A DNA stretch of 21,882 bases from Bacteroidota bacterium (GTDB lineage Bacteria; Bacteroidota; Bacteroidia; Flavobacteriales; Weeksellaceae), in contig JAEZWE010000051.1 in the NCBI GenBank assembly GCA_023420435.1, positions 1 to 21,882 on the forward strand. The letters are read 5' to 3'. This document shows, one piece after another, positions 1-8,065 of the stretch. A program made the translations under genes and the position numbers. How positions within the stretch are numbered: the stretch's first letter is position 1; every line of letters begins with the position of its first letter. The notes under the pieces are model-generated. The model was given only the letters and a program-made list of their open reading frames with translations, ran no database searches and had not been told where the DNA came from.

Positions 1-924
1 CTTCCTGAAGAGGTGCAAATAAAAGCCATGAAACATATTCCAGGATTCGAAAATGTAAAAGTTTTCCGCCCTGGTTATGCCATAGAATATGATTACTTCC
101 CTCCTACTCAGTTAACTCATACTTTAGAAACTAAGCTCATTGAAAATCTATATTTTGCTGGACAAATTAATGGGACCACAGGTTATGAAGAAGCAGCTGG
201 ACAAGGTTTAATTGCTGGAATAAATGCCCATAATAAAGTTCACGGGAAAGAAGAATTCATCCTAAATAGAGATGAAGCTTATATTGGAGTTTTAATTGAT
301 GATCTTATTACAAAAGGTACAGAAGAACCTTATAGAATGTTCACTTCAAGAGCAGAATATAGACTTCTTTTAAGACAAGATAATGCTGATATTAGATTAA
401 CTGAAAAATCTTATAAGCTTGGCTTAGCGAATGAAGAAAGATTAAAAAAAGTTGAAGAAAAAATTAAAAAAAGTAATGAATTAGAAACTTTTCTTCGTGA
501 TCTTTCTATAAAACCTGGAGTTATTAATCCAATACTTGAAACTGTGGAAAGCAGTCCTGTAGATCAAGCTTATAGAGCATCTCAGTTTTTAACACGTCCT
601 AATATTAATCTATCCACGCTATCAGAAATTAAGGAAATTGGAGAAAAAGTTGAACTCTATTCTAATGAAGTAAGAGAACAAGCGGAAATCAATATAAAAT
701 ATAAAGGATATATCGAGAAAGAACGTGAAAATGTTTCTAAACTGCAGCGAATGGAAAATATCAAAATTCCAGAAAATTTTGATTTTACAAAAATATCCTC
801 CTTATCCGCAGAAGCAAAACAAAAATTCTCAAAAGTTTTACCAAAAACGATTGCGCAAGCCTCAAGAATTAGCGGAGTTTCGCCTGCTGATATTAATGTT
901 CTTCTCATTTATTTAGGTAGATAA
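1..924 (+). CDS. mnmG: MnmG (GidA), tRNA U34 carboxymethylaminomethyl-modifying enzyme, 3' part
   Basis: This is the C-terminal half of the FAD-dependent enzyme that works with MnmE to install the carboxymethylaminomethyl group on uridine 34 of certain tRNAs. The frame is open from base 1, so the gene begins upstream of the window; about 307 codons are visible against a usual family length near 620. Recognisable parts are the FAD-binding segment NLYFAGQINGTTGYEEAAGQG (about codons 50-70 of the visible part), the conserved SRAEYRLLLRQDNADIRLT block, and the C-terminal helical domain that ends in an SGVSPADINVLL-like sequence known to contact MnmE and tRNA. A GTG at 13 is internal and is not the start. 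The stop at 922-924 lies 9 bp before a perfect parS site. Identification is secure from sequence resemblance. Confidence 0.97.
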   Translation, partial: LPEEVQIKAMKHIPGFENVKVFRPGYAIEYDYFPPTQLTHTLETKLIENLYFAGQINGTTGYEEAAGQGLIAGINAHNKVHGKEEFILNRDEAYIGVLIDDLITKGTEEPYRMFTSRAEYRLLLRQDNADIRLTEKSYKLGLANEERLKKVEEKIKKSNELETFLRDLSIKPGVINPILETVESSPVDQAYRASQFLTRPNINLSTLSEIKEIGEKVELYSNEVREQAEINIKYKGYIEKERENVSKLQRMENIKIPENFDFTKISSLSAEAKQKFSKVLPKTIAQASRISGVSPADINVLLIYLGR

Positions 925-933
925 TTTATTAAA

Positions 934-949
934 TGTTTCACGTGAAACA
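934..949. promoter_or_regulatory. parS: parS, perfect 16-bp ParB-binding palindrome
   Basis: The sequence TGTTTCACGTGAAACA is a perfect palindrome and matches the parS consensus of chromosomal ParABS systems. ParB (a CTP-dependent clamp) loads here and helps organise and segregate the origin region. It sits in the 25-bp gap between the mnmG stop and the next gene, and ends exactly where a possible TTG start of the methyltransferase begins. In many bacteria parS sites cluster near oriC and near gidA/parAB. No parA or parB gene is in this window, so ParB binding is inferred from the motif. Confidence 0.9.
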
Positions 950-961
950 TTGACAAAAAAT

Positions 962-1780
962 ATGAAAGTAAAAGATTATTTCTTAAGTAATGAAATTTTT
1001 GAAATTCAGGATACTGAATTTTCTGGAATTAAAAAGACCTACCCTATTCCTAATAATTTGGATAAATATTACGAAAGTGTGGAATACATCTCTCATCATC
1101 AAGATAAAGGTGGATTAAAAGAAAAAATATACAAATTTGCACAAAGTTTTAACCTCAACTATAAAAGAAATATACTGGCAAAAGAAACCTTTATAAATGC
1201 AAAAATTTTAGATTATGGCTGTGGTGCTGGTGAGTTCATCAAATACATAGAAGATGATTTTGAAACATTCGGTTATGAACCTAATGAAAATGCGAGAAAT
1301 TTTGCAAAAAATAAATCGTGCAAAACAAAATTTGTGAACCACATTTCAGAATTATCAGATGATTCTTTAGATGTTATTACTTTATGGCATGTTTTCGAAC
1401 ATATTGAAAATCAGGAAGATATGCTAAAGTTATTTTATAATAAACTGAAAAACAAAGGTTTACTTATTATTGCGGTACCCAATTATACTTCATATGATGC
1501 TAAATATTATAAAAAATTTTGGGCGGCATATGATGTTCCAAGACACCTATATCATTTTTCAAAAAATGGAATGGAAAGATTTTTCAACTCCAATTCATGG
1601 ACCCTAAAAAAAATAAAGCCTCTCCTACTCGATTCACTTTATATATCGATACTGAGTGAAAAATATAAAAAAAATCCACTTTTTTGGCTTAAAGGTGGAA
1701 TTATTGGAGCAATTTCTAATTTTAAAGCATCAAAAACCGGCGAATTTTCAAGTTTGATCTATATTATCGAAAAAAAATAG
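962..1780 (+). CDS. class I SAM-dependent methyltransferase
   Basis: The protein has the seven-strand Rossmann-type methyltransferase signature: motif I ILDYGCGAGEF (about residues 82-92) for the SAM glycine loop, an acidic strand end at GYEPNENA, the motif DSLDVITLWHVFEHI (about 136-150) and a later strand LLIIAVPN. The stretch YDVPRHLYHFS is typical of the Methyltransf_23-like enzymes found in cell-envelope and glycan gene sets, but the substrate cannot be read from the sequence. I chose ATG at 962 (272 aa); an in-frame TTG at 950 would add four residues and abut parS directly, so it is possible but less attractive. The gene lies on the lagging side of the putative origin and ends at a bidirectional terminator it shares with pgk. 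Confidence 0.85.
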   Translation: MKVKDYFLSNEIFEIQDTEFSGIKKTYPIPNNLDKYYESVEYISHHQDKGGLKEKIYKFAQSFNLNYKRNILAKETFINAKILDYGCGAGEFIKYIEDDFETFGYEPNENARNFAKNKSCKTKFVNHISELSDDSLDVITLWHVFEHIENQEDMLKLFYNKLKNKGLLIIAVPNYTSYDAKYYKKFWAAYDVPRHLYHFSKNGMERFFNSNSWTLKKIKPLLLDSLYISILSEKYKKNPLFWLKGGIIGAISNFKASKTGEFSSLIYIIEKK

Positions 1781-1846
1781 TTATTTAAAAATAACCCTAT
1801 TTATGAAGGTCATTTTTTTCTCAAAATTGCTAAATTTTAAAAAAAG

Positions 1847-1879
1847 AAAAAAGGTGCTTCAATATGAAGTACCTTTTTT
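1847..1879. terminator. bidirectional intrinsic terminator between methyltransferase and pgk
   Basis: Two 15-nt arms at 1847-1861 and 1865-1879 pair with one G-T mismatch around a 3-nt loop. The stem begins with an A run and ends with a T run, so it works as a Rho-independent terminator on both strands, serving two convergent genes. Confidence 0.85.
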
Positions 1880-1898
1880 TGTAAATTTATTCTGTTTT

Positions 1899-3089
1899 CT
1901 ATTTATTAATTGCGGCTACTCCCGGAAGTTCCAAACCTTCCAAACTTTCTAACATCGCTCCTCCTCCAGTTGAAACATAGGAAACTTTATCTTCATAACC
2001 ATATTGTTTTACAAAAGCTACACTATCTCCACCACCAACTAAAGAAAAAGCGCCTAATTTTGTAGCTTCTGCAATAGCATTACCTAAAGATTTCGTTCCT
2101 TCAGAAAAATTAGGCATTTCAAAAACACCAACAGGTCCGTTCCAAAGAATTGTTCTTGAATTCAAAATCACATCATGAAATATTTTATTTGATTTTGGTC
2201 CAGCATCTAATCCCATCCATCCTTCTGTAATATCAAAAATATCTAATTCTTTAGTTTCTGCATCGTTATTAAATTCATCAGCAGCAATTACATCTACAGG
2301 AAGATAAATTTTTACATTTTCAGCTTTTGCTTTTTCCAGGATTTGTAAAGCTAAATCCATCTTATCCTCCTCTATTAAAGAATTTCCTACATTACCTCCT
2401 AATGCTTTTACAAAAGTGAAAGCCATACCTCCACCAATAATCATATTATTTACAGCCGGTAAAATATTTTCAATAATTGTAATTTTAGAAGAAACTTTTG
2501 AACCTCCAAGAATCGCAGTTACCGGTTTTTCTCCACTTTTTAAAACTTTATCAATAGCTTCTAATTCTTTAGCCATTAGTAAACCGAAAAATTTAGTTGA
2601 TGGGAAATATTCAGCTATTACTGCTGTGGAAGCATGCTCTCTATGCGCTGTTCCAAAGGCATCATTTACATAAGCATCTGCATAAGAAGCTAATTTTTTG
2701 GCAAATTCTTTATCTCCTTTTTCTTCTTCATTATAAAAACGTAAATTTTCTAAAAGTAAAATTTCTCCGGGTTTTAGATTTTGAGTTAAATTTTTAGCAT
2801 CTTCACCCATGCAATCATCGCAAAATTTTACTTCTTTTCCTAAAACATTTTCAATTTCTCCAATGATATTTTTTAAAGAAAATTCCGCACTTACTTTTCC
2901 TTTTGGTCTTCCTAAATGCGTCATCAAGATCACAGAACCACCATCATTTAAAATTTTATCAATAGTAGGTTTAGCTGCTACAATACGCGTATTGTCGGTT
3001 ACTTTTAAATCAGCACTTTGCGGTACGTTAAAATCAACACGAACCAAAGCTTTTTTATCTTTAAAATTGAAATCTTTAATTGTTTTCAT
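1899..3089 (-). CDS. pgk: phosphoglycerate kinase
   Basis: Cytoplasmic glycolytic enzyme that transfers the acyl phosphate of 1,3-bisphosphoglycerate to ADP. The protein is 396 aa, the usual length for bacterial Pgk. Visible motifs are the N-terminal signature VRVDFNVP, THLGRPKG for substrate binding, the NDAFGTAHREHAS segment, the nucleotide-side LGGSKVSSKI, the hinge and ATP region WNGPVGVFE, and GGGDSVAF near the C-terminus. The start is ATG at 3089; an in-frame TTG at 3095 adds two residues (M-I) but the family starts at MKTIKDF. It is a single-gene unit, transcribed leftward away from the putative origin, with a promoter-like box just upstream and a terminator just downstream. Confidence 0.97.
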   Translation of the reverse strand: MKTIKDFNFKDKKALVRVDFNVPQSADLKVTDNTRIVAAKPTIDKILNDGGSVILMTHLGRPKGKVSAEFSLKNIIGEIENVLGKEVKFCDDCMGEDAKNLTQNLKPGEILLLENLRFYNEEEKGDKEFAKKLASYADAYVNDAFGTAHREHASTAVIAEYFPSTKFFGLLMAKELEAIDKVLKSGEKPVTAILGGSKVSSKITIIENILPAVNNMIIGGGMAFTFVKALGGNVGNSLIEEDKMDLALQILEKAKAENVKIYLPVDVIAADEFNNDAETKELDIFDITEGWMGLDAGPKSNKIFHDVILNSRTILWNGPVGVFEMPNFSEGTKSLGNAIAEATKLGAFSLVGGGDSVAFVKQYGYEDKVSYVSTGGGAMLESLEGLELPGVAAINK

Positions 3090-3119
3090 TATCAATTAGT
3101 AAGTTTATTTTTAATATCA

Positions 3120-3127
3120 CAAATTTA
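3120..3127 (-). promoter_or_regulatory. candidate -7 promoter element for pgk
   Basis: On the minus strand this reads TAAATTTG, a match to the Bacteroidota -7 consensus TAnnTTTG. It ends 30 nt before the pgk ATG. A TTTG lies at 3142-3145 on the minus strand, but the 14-nt spacing is shorter than usual, so the -33 element is uncertain. Confidence 0.55.
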
Positions 3128-3255
3128 ATATTTTATATCAGCAAAAGTTCACATTGTGTACAAAAAATTCCACAAGTCACCATTCATCAATAATCAACAA
3201 ATATTATTTTTTAAAATAAAAAGAAATTGAATATTGTTGTTGAGTATTGTTATGA

Positions 3256-3264
3256 TGGGGATAA
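3256..3264 (-). promoter_or_regulatory. near-consensus DnaA box
   Basis: TGGGGATAA on the plus strand is TTATCCCCA on the minus strand, one mismatch from TTATCCACA. It directly precedes the most AT-rich stretch of the gap. Confidence 0.4.
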
Positions 3265-3521
3265 GTTTTACTCAATTATTTTTAAGATTAAGTTTTTTTT
3301 TGATTAATACTTTATTAACATTGTAATTAATTGATTCTTAACAAAAATTTGAGGTTTTGCACAAATGTTCATAAACTTTTTTTTCTTGTTTATGAATAAT
3401 TATCAATGGGAAAAGTTTTGGAATTCTCATCCAAACTTTCTGATATCTTAATGATCATCCTTTCATTTTTTTTACTCATTATGCTTTTTATCTGAAATTT
3501 TAAAACTATTTTTTTTATGAG

Positions 3522-3530
3522 TTTTCCACA
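3522..3530 (+). promoter_or_regulatory. near-consensus DnaA box
   Basis: TTTTCCACA differs from TTATCCACA only at the third base. Its weight comes from lying in the same AT-rich gap as the perfect box. Confidence 0.45.
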
Positions 3531-3662
3531 GTAAAATGACTTTCAATCAACATGTTTTTTAAAAACTTATTATTCAATAACTTATTAATTCAATAGATAA
3601 ATTAATGAGTTAATTTTCAATGATTTATAATTTTTCAAAGTTGGGTGTCCCTAAAATTAAAT

Positions 3663-3671
3663 TGTGGATAA
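3663..3671 (-). promoter_or_regulatory. perfect DnaA box
   Basis: TGTGGATAA on the plus strand is the exact complement of TTATCCACA. It lies about 25 bp upstream of the -7 promoter box of rpiB, so DnaA bound here could also affect rpiB transcription. Confidence 0.65.
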
Positions 3672-3695
3672 CATTCACCATACAACGAATAATGC

Positions 3696-3703
3696 TAAAT
3701 TTG
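3696..3703 (+). promoter_or_regulatory. candidate -7 promoter element for rpiB-rnr
   Basis: TAAATTTG matches the Bacteroidota -7 consensus TAnnTTTG and ends 21 nt before the rpiB ATG. No clear TTTG -33 element is seen at the expected distance. Confidence 0.5.
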
Positions 3704-3724
3704 TAAATAATCAATAAAATAAAA

Positions 3725-4156
3725 ATGAAAAAAATTGCCATTGCCGCAGATCACGCAGGATATGAGTATAAAGAATATCTTAAAAAACAATTGGAAGGAA
3801 AATATGAAATAACAGATTACGGAACCCATTCTTTGGAATCTGTAGATTATCCCGATTTTGTTCATCCAGCAGCAAGTTCCATTGAAAATGGTGAAAATGT
3901 AATGGGAATTTTAGTTTGTGGAAGTGGACAAGGGGTACAATTGACCGCAAATAAACATCAGGGAATTCGTTGTGCATTGTGTTGGATGCCCGAACTTGGA
4001 GCTTTAGCAAAACAGCATAATAATTGCAATATGGTAGCAATTCCGGCACGATTTATTGCCAAAGAACTTGCGTTAGAAATTGTAGAAACTTTTCTAACTA
4101 CAGAATTTGAAGGTGGAAGACACCAAGGTAGGGTAGATAAAATATCGCGCTGCTAA
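3725..4156 (+). CDS. rpiB: ribose-5-phosphate isomerase B
   Basis: RpiB/LacA-family isomerase that interconverts ribose 5-phosphate and ribulose 5-phosphate in the pentose phosphate pathway. At 143 aa it has the normal family length. The active-site residues line up: Asp9-His10 in AADHAG, Cys65 in the VCGSGQG phosphate and base loop (E. coli Cys66), the TANK segment at 74-77, and His98 in AKQHNN. The gene starts at ATG 3725 after an A-rich leader and is followed 19 bp later by rnr, so the two are likely co-transcribed. It is the first gene on the right side of the putative origin. Confidence 0.95.
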   Translation: MKKIAIAADHAGYEYKEYLKKQLEGKYEITDYGTHSLESVDYPDFVHPAASSIENGENVMGILVCGSGQGVQLTANKHQGIRCALCWMPELGALAKQHNNCNMVAIPARFIAKELALEIVETFLTTEFEGGRHQGRVDKISRC

Positions 4157-4175
4157 ATTATTAATAGAACATTAT

Positions 4176-6329
4176 ATGCCAAAAAAATCAAAATTTATAT
4201 CAAATAAAAACAACCATAAATTGCAGGATTTAGGAAGAAAAATTTTGCAGTTTATGAAAGAAAATTCTTCGAAAATATACAATTACAAACATATTTCCGA
4301 TGGAATTGATTACAAAAATCCTAGACAAAGAGAGCAAGTTATCCAAGCATTGCATAAACTTTTAGCAGAGCAATCCATTAAAGAAGTCGAAAAAGGGAAA
4401 TATATCCTCAATTTGAAAATTGAGGGTACTTTAACGGGAGTTATCGATTTTAACCAAACTGGAAATGCTTATGTAAAAGTGGAAGGAATGGAAGATGATA
4501 TTTTTGTTCATTCCAAAAATGTAAAAGACGCAATCCAAGGAGATACCGTGATGATCGTGGTTTACCATTACAAAGGTAAAAAAATGGAAGGCTCTGTTCT
4601 AGAAGTTATCGAAAGAAAACGTGAAGAATTTGTAGGAACTTTTCAGTTTATAAAACATAAAGATTTTGGATTTGTCGTTTCCGACAGAAAACAGATTAAT
4701 ACCGATATTTTTGTACCTAAAGGAAAAATTGGTGGAGCAAAAGACGGTGAAAAAGTTATCGTAAAAATGACCGATTGGAAACCCGGAGAGAAAAATCCTG
4801 AAGGTGAAATTATCAAAGTCTTAGGAGCTCCGGGAGAACACGAAACCGAAATTCATTCCATTTTAGCAGAATACGGACTTCCTTACCATTTTCCTGACGA
4901 AGTTGAAAATGAAGTCGCCAAAATCGATACCCAAATTCGTGACGAAGAAGTAGCAAAACGCCGGGATATGCGTGATACCCTTACTTTTACGATAGATCCA
5001 AAAGACGCAAAAGATTTTGATGATGCTCTTTCACTCAAAAAATTAGAAAACGGAAATTGGGAAATCGGGGTTCATATTGCGGATGTTTCACATTACGTGA
5101 TTCCAGGAACTTTGCTGGACGAAGAAGCTTATGATAGAGCAACTTCAATTTATTTGGTGGACAGGGTTGTTCCCATGCTTCCGGAAGTTTTAAGTAACGG
5201 CGTTTGTTCTCTTCGTCCCAATGAAGATAAATACACTTTTTCAGCAGTTTTTGAGATGAATGATCAAGCCGAAATTCAAAAACAATGGTTTGGAAGAACC
5301 GTAACACATTCCAGAAGAAGATTTACTTATGAAGAAGCGCAGGAAAGAGTTGAAACCGGACAAGGCGATTTAGCAGAAGAAATTTTAATTTTTGATCGTT
5401 TAGCCAAAATTTTGCGCGCGGAAAGAATTAAAAATGGAGCCATTACTTTCGATAGAAGTGAAGTAAGATTCAATCTTGATGAAAACAACGAGCCCATAGG
5501 AGTTTATTTCAAAATGAGTAAAGATTCCAATCATCTTATTGAAGAATTTATGCTTTTGGCGAATAGAAAAGTTTCGGAATTTGTTTCTCTGAGCAGAAAA
5601 GGGGAGAGAACCAACAATACCTTTATTTACAGAATTCATGATGATCCGGATCCTGCAAAATTGGAATCTTTGAGGGATTTTGTGGGTACTTTTGGTTATA
5701 AAATGAACATTTCAAATTCTAAAAAAACCACGGAAAGTATGAATGAGCTTCTAAAAGGCGTAAAAGGAAAACCGGAAGAAAATATGATCGAAACTCTTGC
5801 CATGCGTTCCATGAGCAAAGCAATATATTCCACAGATCCAATAGGACATTACGGACTTGGTTTCGAATATTATTCCCACTTTACTTCTCCAATTCGTCGT
5901 TATCCGGATCTTATTGCGCACCGTTTGTTACAGCATTATTTGGATGGCGGAAAATCCCCAAATAAACATGAAGTGGAAGAAAAAGCAAAACATTGTTCTG
6001 CTATGGAAAGATTAGCAGCTGATGCTGAAAGAGATTCCATTAAATTTATGCAGGTGAAATTTATGGAAAAACACATCGGTGAAGTTTTTGAAGGCGTAAT
6101 TTCAGGAGTTGCCGAGTTTGGTTTCTGGGTAGAAATTCCTGAAAATGGAGCAGAAGGTTTAATAAAATTACGAGATTTGATGGATGATTCCTATAGGTAT
6201 GACGCTAAAAGCCACGCTGTTTTTGGAACCAGAAACGGAAAACAATATCAATTAGGCGATACCGTAAAAATAATGGTGATGAAAGCCAATTTAATTCAAA
6301 AACAATTGGATTTCAAAATTGTTGATTAG
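4176..6329 (+). CDS. rnr: ribonuclease R (3'-5' exoribonuclease)
   Basis: Processive 3'-5' exoribonuclease of the RNase II/R family that degrades structured RNA. At 717 aa it is in the family range but shorter than the E. coli enzyme (about 813 aa) because the long lysine-rich tail is absent. Order of domains: an N-terminal winged-helix-like region (about residues 15-75), two cold-shock/OB domains (about 83-215), the RNB catalytic domain (about 265-590) and a C-terminal S1 domain (about 635-717). The catalytic metal-binding aspartates appear as D274, D280, D282 and D283 in DPKDAKDFDD. The segment HFTSPIRRYPDLIAHRLL is the conserved late RNB motif. It lies 19 bp after rpiB and ends at an intrinsic terminator. 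Confidence 0.96.
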   Translation: MPKKSKFISNKNNHKLQDLGRKILQFMKENSSKIYNYKHISDGIDYKNPRQREQVIQALHKLLAEQSIKEVEKGKYILNLKIEGTLTGVIDFNQTGNAYVKVEGMEDDIFVHSKNVKDAIQGDTVMIVVYHYKGKKMEGSVLEVIERKREEFVGTFQFIKHKDFGFVVSDRKQINTDIFVPKGKIGGAKDGEKVIVKMTDWKPGEKNPEGEIIKVLGAPGEHETEIHSILAEYGLPYHFPDEVENEVAKIDTQIRDEEVAKRRDMRDTLTFTIDPKDAKDFDDALSLKKLENGNWEIGVHIADVSHYVIPGTLLDEEAYDRATSIYLVDRVVPMLPEVLSNGVCSLRPNEDKYTFSAVFEMNDQAEIQKQWFGRTVTHSRRRFTYEEAQERVETGQGDLAEEILIFDRLAKILRAERIKNGAITFDRSEVRFNLDENNEPIGVYFKMSKDSNHLIEEFMLLANRKVSEFVSLSRKGERTNNTFIYRIHDDPDPAKLESLRDFVGTFGYKMNISNSKKTTESMNELLKGVKGKPEENMIETLAMRSMSKAIYSTDPIGHYGLGFEYYSHFTSPIRRYPDLIAHRLLQHYLDGGKSPNKHEVEEKAKHCSAMERLAADAERDSIKFMQVKFMEKHIGEVFEGVISGVAEFGFWVEIPENGAEGLIKLRDLMDDSYRYDAKSHAVFGTRNGKQYQLGDTVKIMVMKANLIQKQLDFKIVD

Positions 6330-6351
6330 ATAGATTTTAATAAAAAAAACT

Positions 6352-6384
6352 AAACCGATATTATTAATTTATCCCGGTTTTTTT
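6352..6384 (+). terminator. intrinsic terminator after rnr
   Basis: The arm AAACCGATA (6352-6360) pairs with TATC plus CGGTTT (6370-6380, one bulged C), followed by a T run to 6384. It closes the rpiB-rnr unit. Confidence 0.7.
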
Positions 6385-6427
6385 AATTTTTAAAAAGAAA
6401 AATTTTATTTTTTTATTTCAGATTCAG

Positions 6428-6435
6428 TAAATTTG
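6428..6435 (+). promoter_or_regulatory. candidate -7 promoter element for the LysE-type gene operon
   Basis: TAAATTTG fits TAnnTTTG and ends 14 nt before the ATG at 6450. The preceding sequence is an A/T run without a clear TTTG -33 element. Confidence 0.5.
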
Positions 6436-6449
6436 AACATTAAACTGTT

Positions 6450-7124
6450 ATGCTAGAACTGATTTTTTCTGCCATTGGTTTGGGATTTATGCTGAGTTTG
6501 GTTTTCATCGGACCTATTTTTTTTCTGTTGATTGAAACCAGTTTTTCACGCGGACCAAAACACGCTTTAGCTTTAGATTGTGGTGTAATTGTTGCCGATA
6601 TTTTATGCATTTTTGCCGCTTTTTTTGCCAGTAAAGATTTGGTTCAGCTCATTGATAAACATCCGGGATTTTACCGCATAACAGCGCTTATTATTTTTGT
6701 TTATGCCATTTATATGGTCGTTTCAAAAACGAAAATGCATTTGGCAGGAGAAGAAAAGCTCATTAATCAAAATTATATTAAAACTTTTCTCAACGGATTC
6801 TTTTTTAATCTTTTGAATATTGGCGTTGTTCTTTTTTGGTTGGTAACGGTAATTTCTGTGCGAAATGCTTATCCAAATTTTGAAGATTTTTTCCTTTATA
6901 TGGCTTTAGTGGTGGGAACTTATTTGGTTATCGATTTTTTCAAAATTACCTTAGCTAAACAATTTCACTATAAACTCACCGAAAAATTGGCTAATCAAAT
7001 CAGAAAAGGGGTAGGATTTATCTTAATTGCATTTAGCTTTTTTATTTTTTTACAAAGTTTTGCAAAATTCAATCAGTTCGAAAAAAAGCTGGAAGAAGCT
7101 GAAAAAACACAACAAAAAAGATAA
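6450..7124 (+). CDS. LysE/RhtB-family amino-acid exporter
   Basis: Inner-membrane protein of the LysE translocator superfamily, which exports amino acids or similar small metabolites. About six hydrophobic segments are visible (roughly residues 4-28, 40-60, 75-92, 115-135, 148-165 and 186-204). The first contains the typical GLGFMLSLVFIGPIFFLLIE pattern with the conserved GP, and the loop after it has the FSRGPKHALALDCGVIVAD signature. The 224-aa length fits the family. The C-terminus is a short charged tail. The substrate cannot be told. It heads a tight cluster: the LD-carboxypeptidase gene starts 3 bp after its stop. Confidence 0.85.
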   Translation: MLELIFSAIGLGFMLSLVFIGPIFFLLIETSFSRGPKHALALDCGVIVADILCIFAAFFASKDLVQLIDKHPGFYRITALIIFVYAIYMVVSKTKMHLAGEEKLINQNYIKTFLNGFFFNLLNIGVVLFWLVTVISVRNAYPNFEDFFLYMALVVGTYLVIDFFKITLAKQFHYKLTEKLANQIRKGVGFILIAFSFFIFLQSFAKFNQFEKKLEEAEKTQQKR

Positions 7125-7127
7125 CTG

Positions 7128-8057
7128 ATGAAAGAGGTCGTTTTTCCTAAAAAACTTAAAAAAGGAGATAAAATAGCCATTATTTCACCTGCAGGATCTG
7201 TGGATGAAAGTCAGCTTCAACAAGGATTGAAAATGATTCGAGAAAATGGCTTTGAACCTGTTTTGGGTGAGAATTTGTACACTAAATTTTCAAATGGTTA
7301 TAACTACGCAGGAACCGAAAAACAGAGAATTCACGACCTAAACTGGGCAGTAAATAATCCGGAAATTTCTGCAATTTGGGCTTCAAGAGGAGGTTATGGA
7401 TGCCAACATTTGCTGAAAAGTATCAAGCTGAATCATTTTAGAGAAAATCCAAAATGGTACATAGGATATTCCGATAATACCGTGATCCAAAGTTATTTGT
7501 TGAAAAAAGGTTTTGCGTCAATTCATGCACAAACTATTAAAACGTCTTCTTTTGGGGTTATTAAAGAGGGTTATGAAAACACTTTTCAAATTCTAAAAGG
7601 AAAAATGCCCTATTATGAAATTCAGAAAAATGAATTTAATAAATTCGGAAATACAGAAGGAATTTTAGTGGGAGGAAATTTAGCCCTCATTTATGCGCTT
7701 TTAGGAACGCCATTTTCGTTTGATTTTAAAGATAAAATCCTATTTTTTGAGGACATTGGAGAAAAATTTTATGCTTTAGACAGAATGCTGATAAGCTTAG
7801 ATTTAGCCGGAGTTTTCAGAAAAGTAAAAGGAATTATTGTGGGTGGAATGACCAATATGGGGGATGAAAAAGAAAATAAAAATTACGAACAAAGTTTCGA
7901 TCATTTTGCCTATCAAATTATTTCAGACAGACTCAAAAAGTATGATGTTCCCACTGTTTTTGGTTTTCCCAATGGACATATTTTTGATAACCGTCCTCTT
8001 ATCATTGGAGCCAAAATAAAAATGAAAGTAGGAGAGAAAGTTACGATCAGTTTTTAA
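7128..8057 (+). CDS. LD-carboxypeptidase (peptidase family S66)
   Basis: Cytoplasmic serine peptidase that removes the terminal D-alanine from murein tetrapeptides during cell-wall recycling (LdcA/MccF family). The family catalytic triad can be placed: the nucleophile Ser115 in YIGYSDNT, the glutamate in the EDIGE segment (208-212), and His284 in PNGH. The SPAGSVD segment near the N-terminus and ASRGGYGCQHLL (about 85-96) are also typical. At 309 aa the length is normal. It starts 3 bp after the exporter gene and ends 8 bp before the YraN gene, so these are probably one transcript. MccF-like immunity function is a theoretical alternative, but no microcin genes are nearby. Confidence 0.92.
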   Translation: MKEVVFPKKLKKGDKIAIISPAGSVDESQLQQGLKMIRENGFEPVLGENLYTKFSNGYNYAGTEKQRIHDLNWAVNNPEISAIWASRGGYGCQHLLKSIKLNHFRENPKWYIGYSDNTVIQSYLLKKGFASIHAQTIKTSSFGVIKEGYENTFQILKGKMPYYEIQKNEFNKFGNTEGILVGGNLALIYALLGTPFSFDFKDKILFFEDIGEKFYALDRMLISLDLAGVFRKVKGIIVGGMTNMGDEKENKNYEQSFDHFAYQIISDRLKKYDVPTVFGFPNGHIFDNRPLIIGAKIKMKVGEKVTISF

Positions 8058-8065
8058 TTTTTCAA

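Larger units (their letters stand above)
3096..3724. other. candidate chromosomal replication origin (oriC), AT-rich intergenic region
   Basis: This is the longest non-coding gap in the window, 629 bp between divergently transcribed pgk and rpiB. By hand count 3121-3720 has 127 G+C in 600 bases, about 21%. It holds a perfect DnaA box on the minus strand (TGTGGATAA, 3663-3671), single-mismatch boxes TTTTCCACA (3522-3530) and TGGGGATAA (minus strand, 3256-3264), and TTTTGCACA (3355-3363, one mismatch to TTATNCACA). A nearly pure A/T stretch at about 3265-3350 could be the unwinding element. Repeated ATTCAATA/TTATTAA-like words occur at 3575-3610. A perfect parS lies about 2.2 kb to the left, and GC skew differs on the two sides. 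No dnaA gene is present, which does not argue against it because in many Bacteroidota dnaA is not beside oriC. The call is an inference. Confidence 0.6.

Noticed and set aside
933..953. A six-codon reading frame (MFHVKH) that coincides with parS
   Set aside because: It is the direct result of the parS palindrome preceded by an A and ends in TGA; there is no ribosome-binding signal, so I treat it as chance.
3090..3095. TTG start two codons upstream of pgk ATG
   Set aside because: ATG at 3089 matches the usual Pgk N-terminus and is the stronger start codon.
5035..5307. Minus-strand frame of 90 codons within rnr
   Set aside because: It is a shadow of the RNB catalytic domain.
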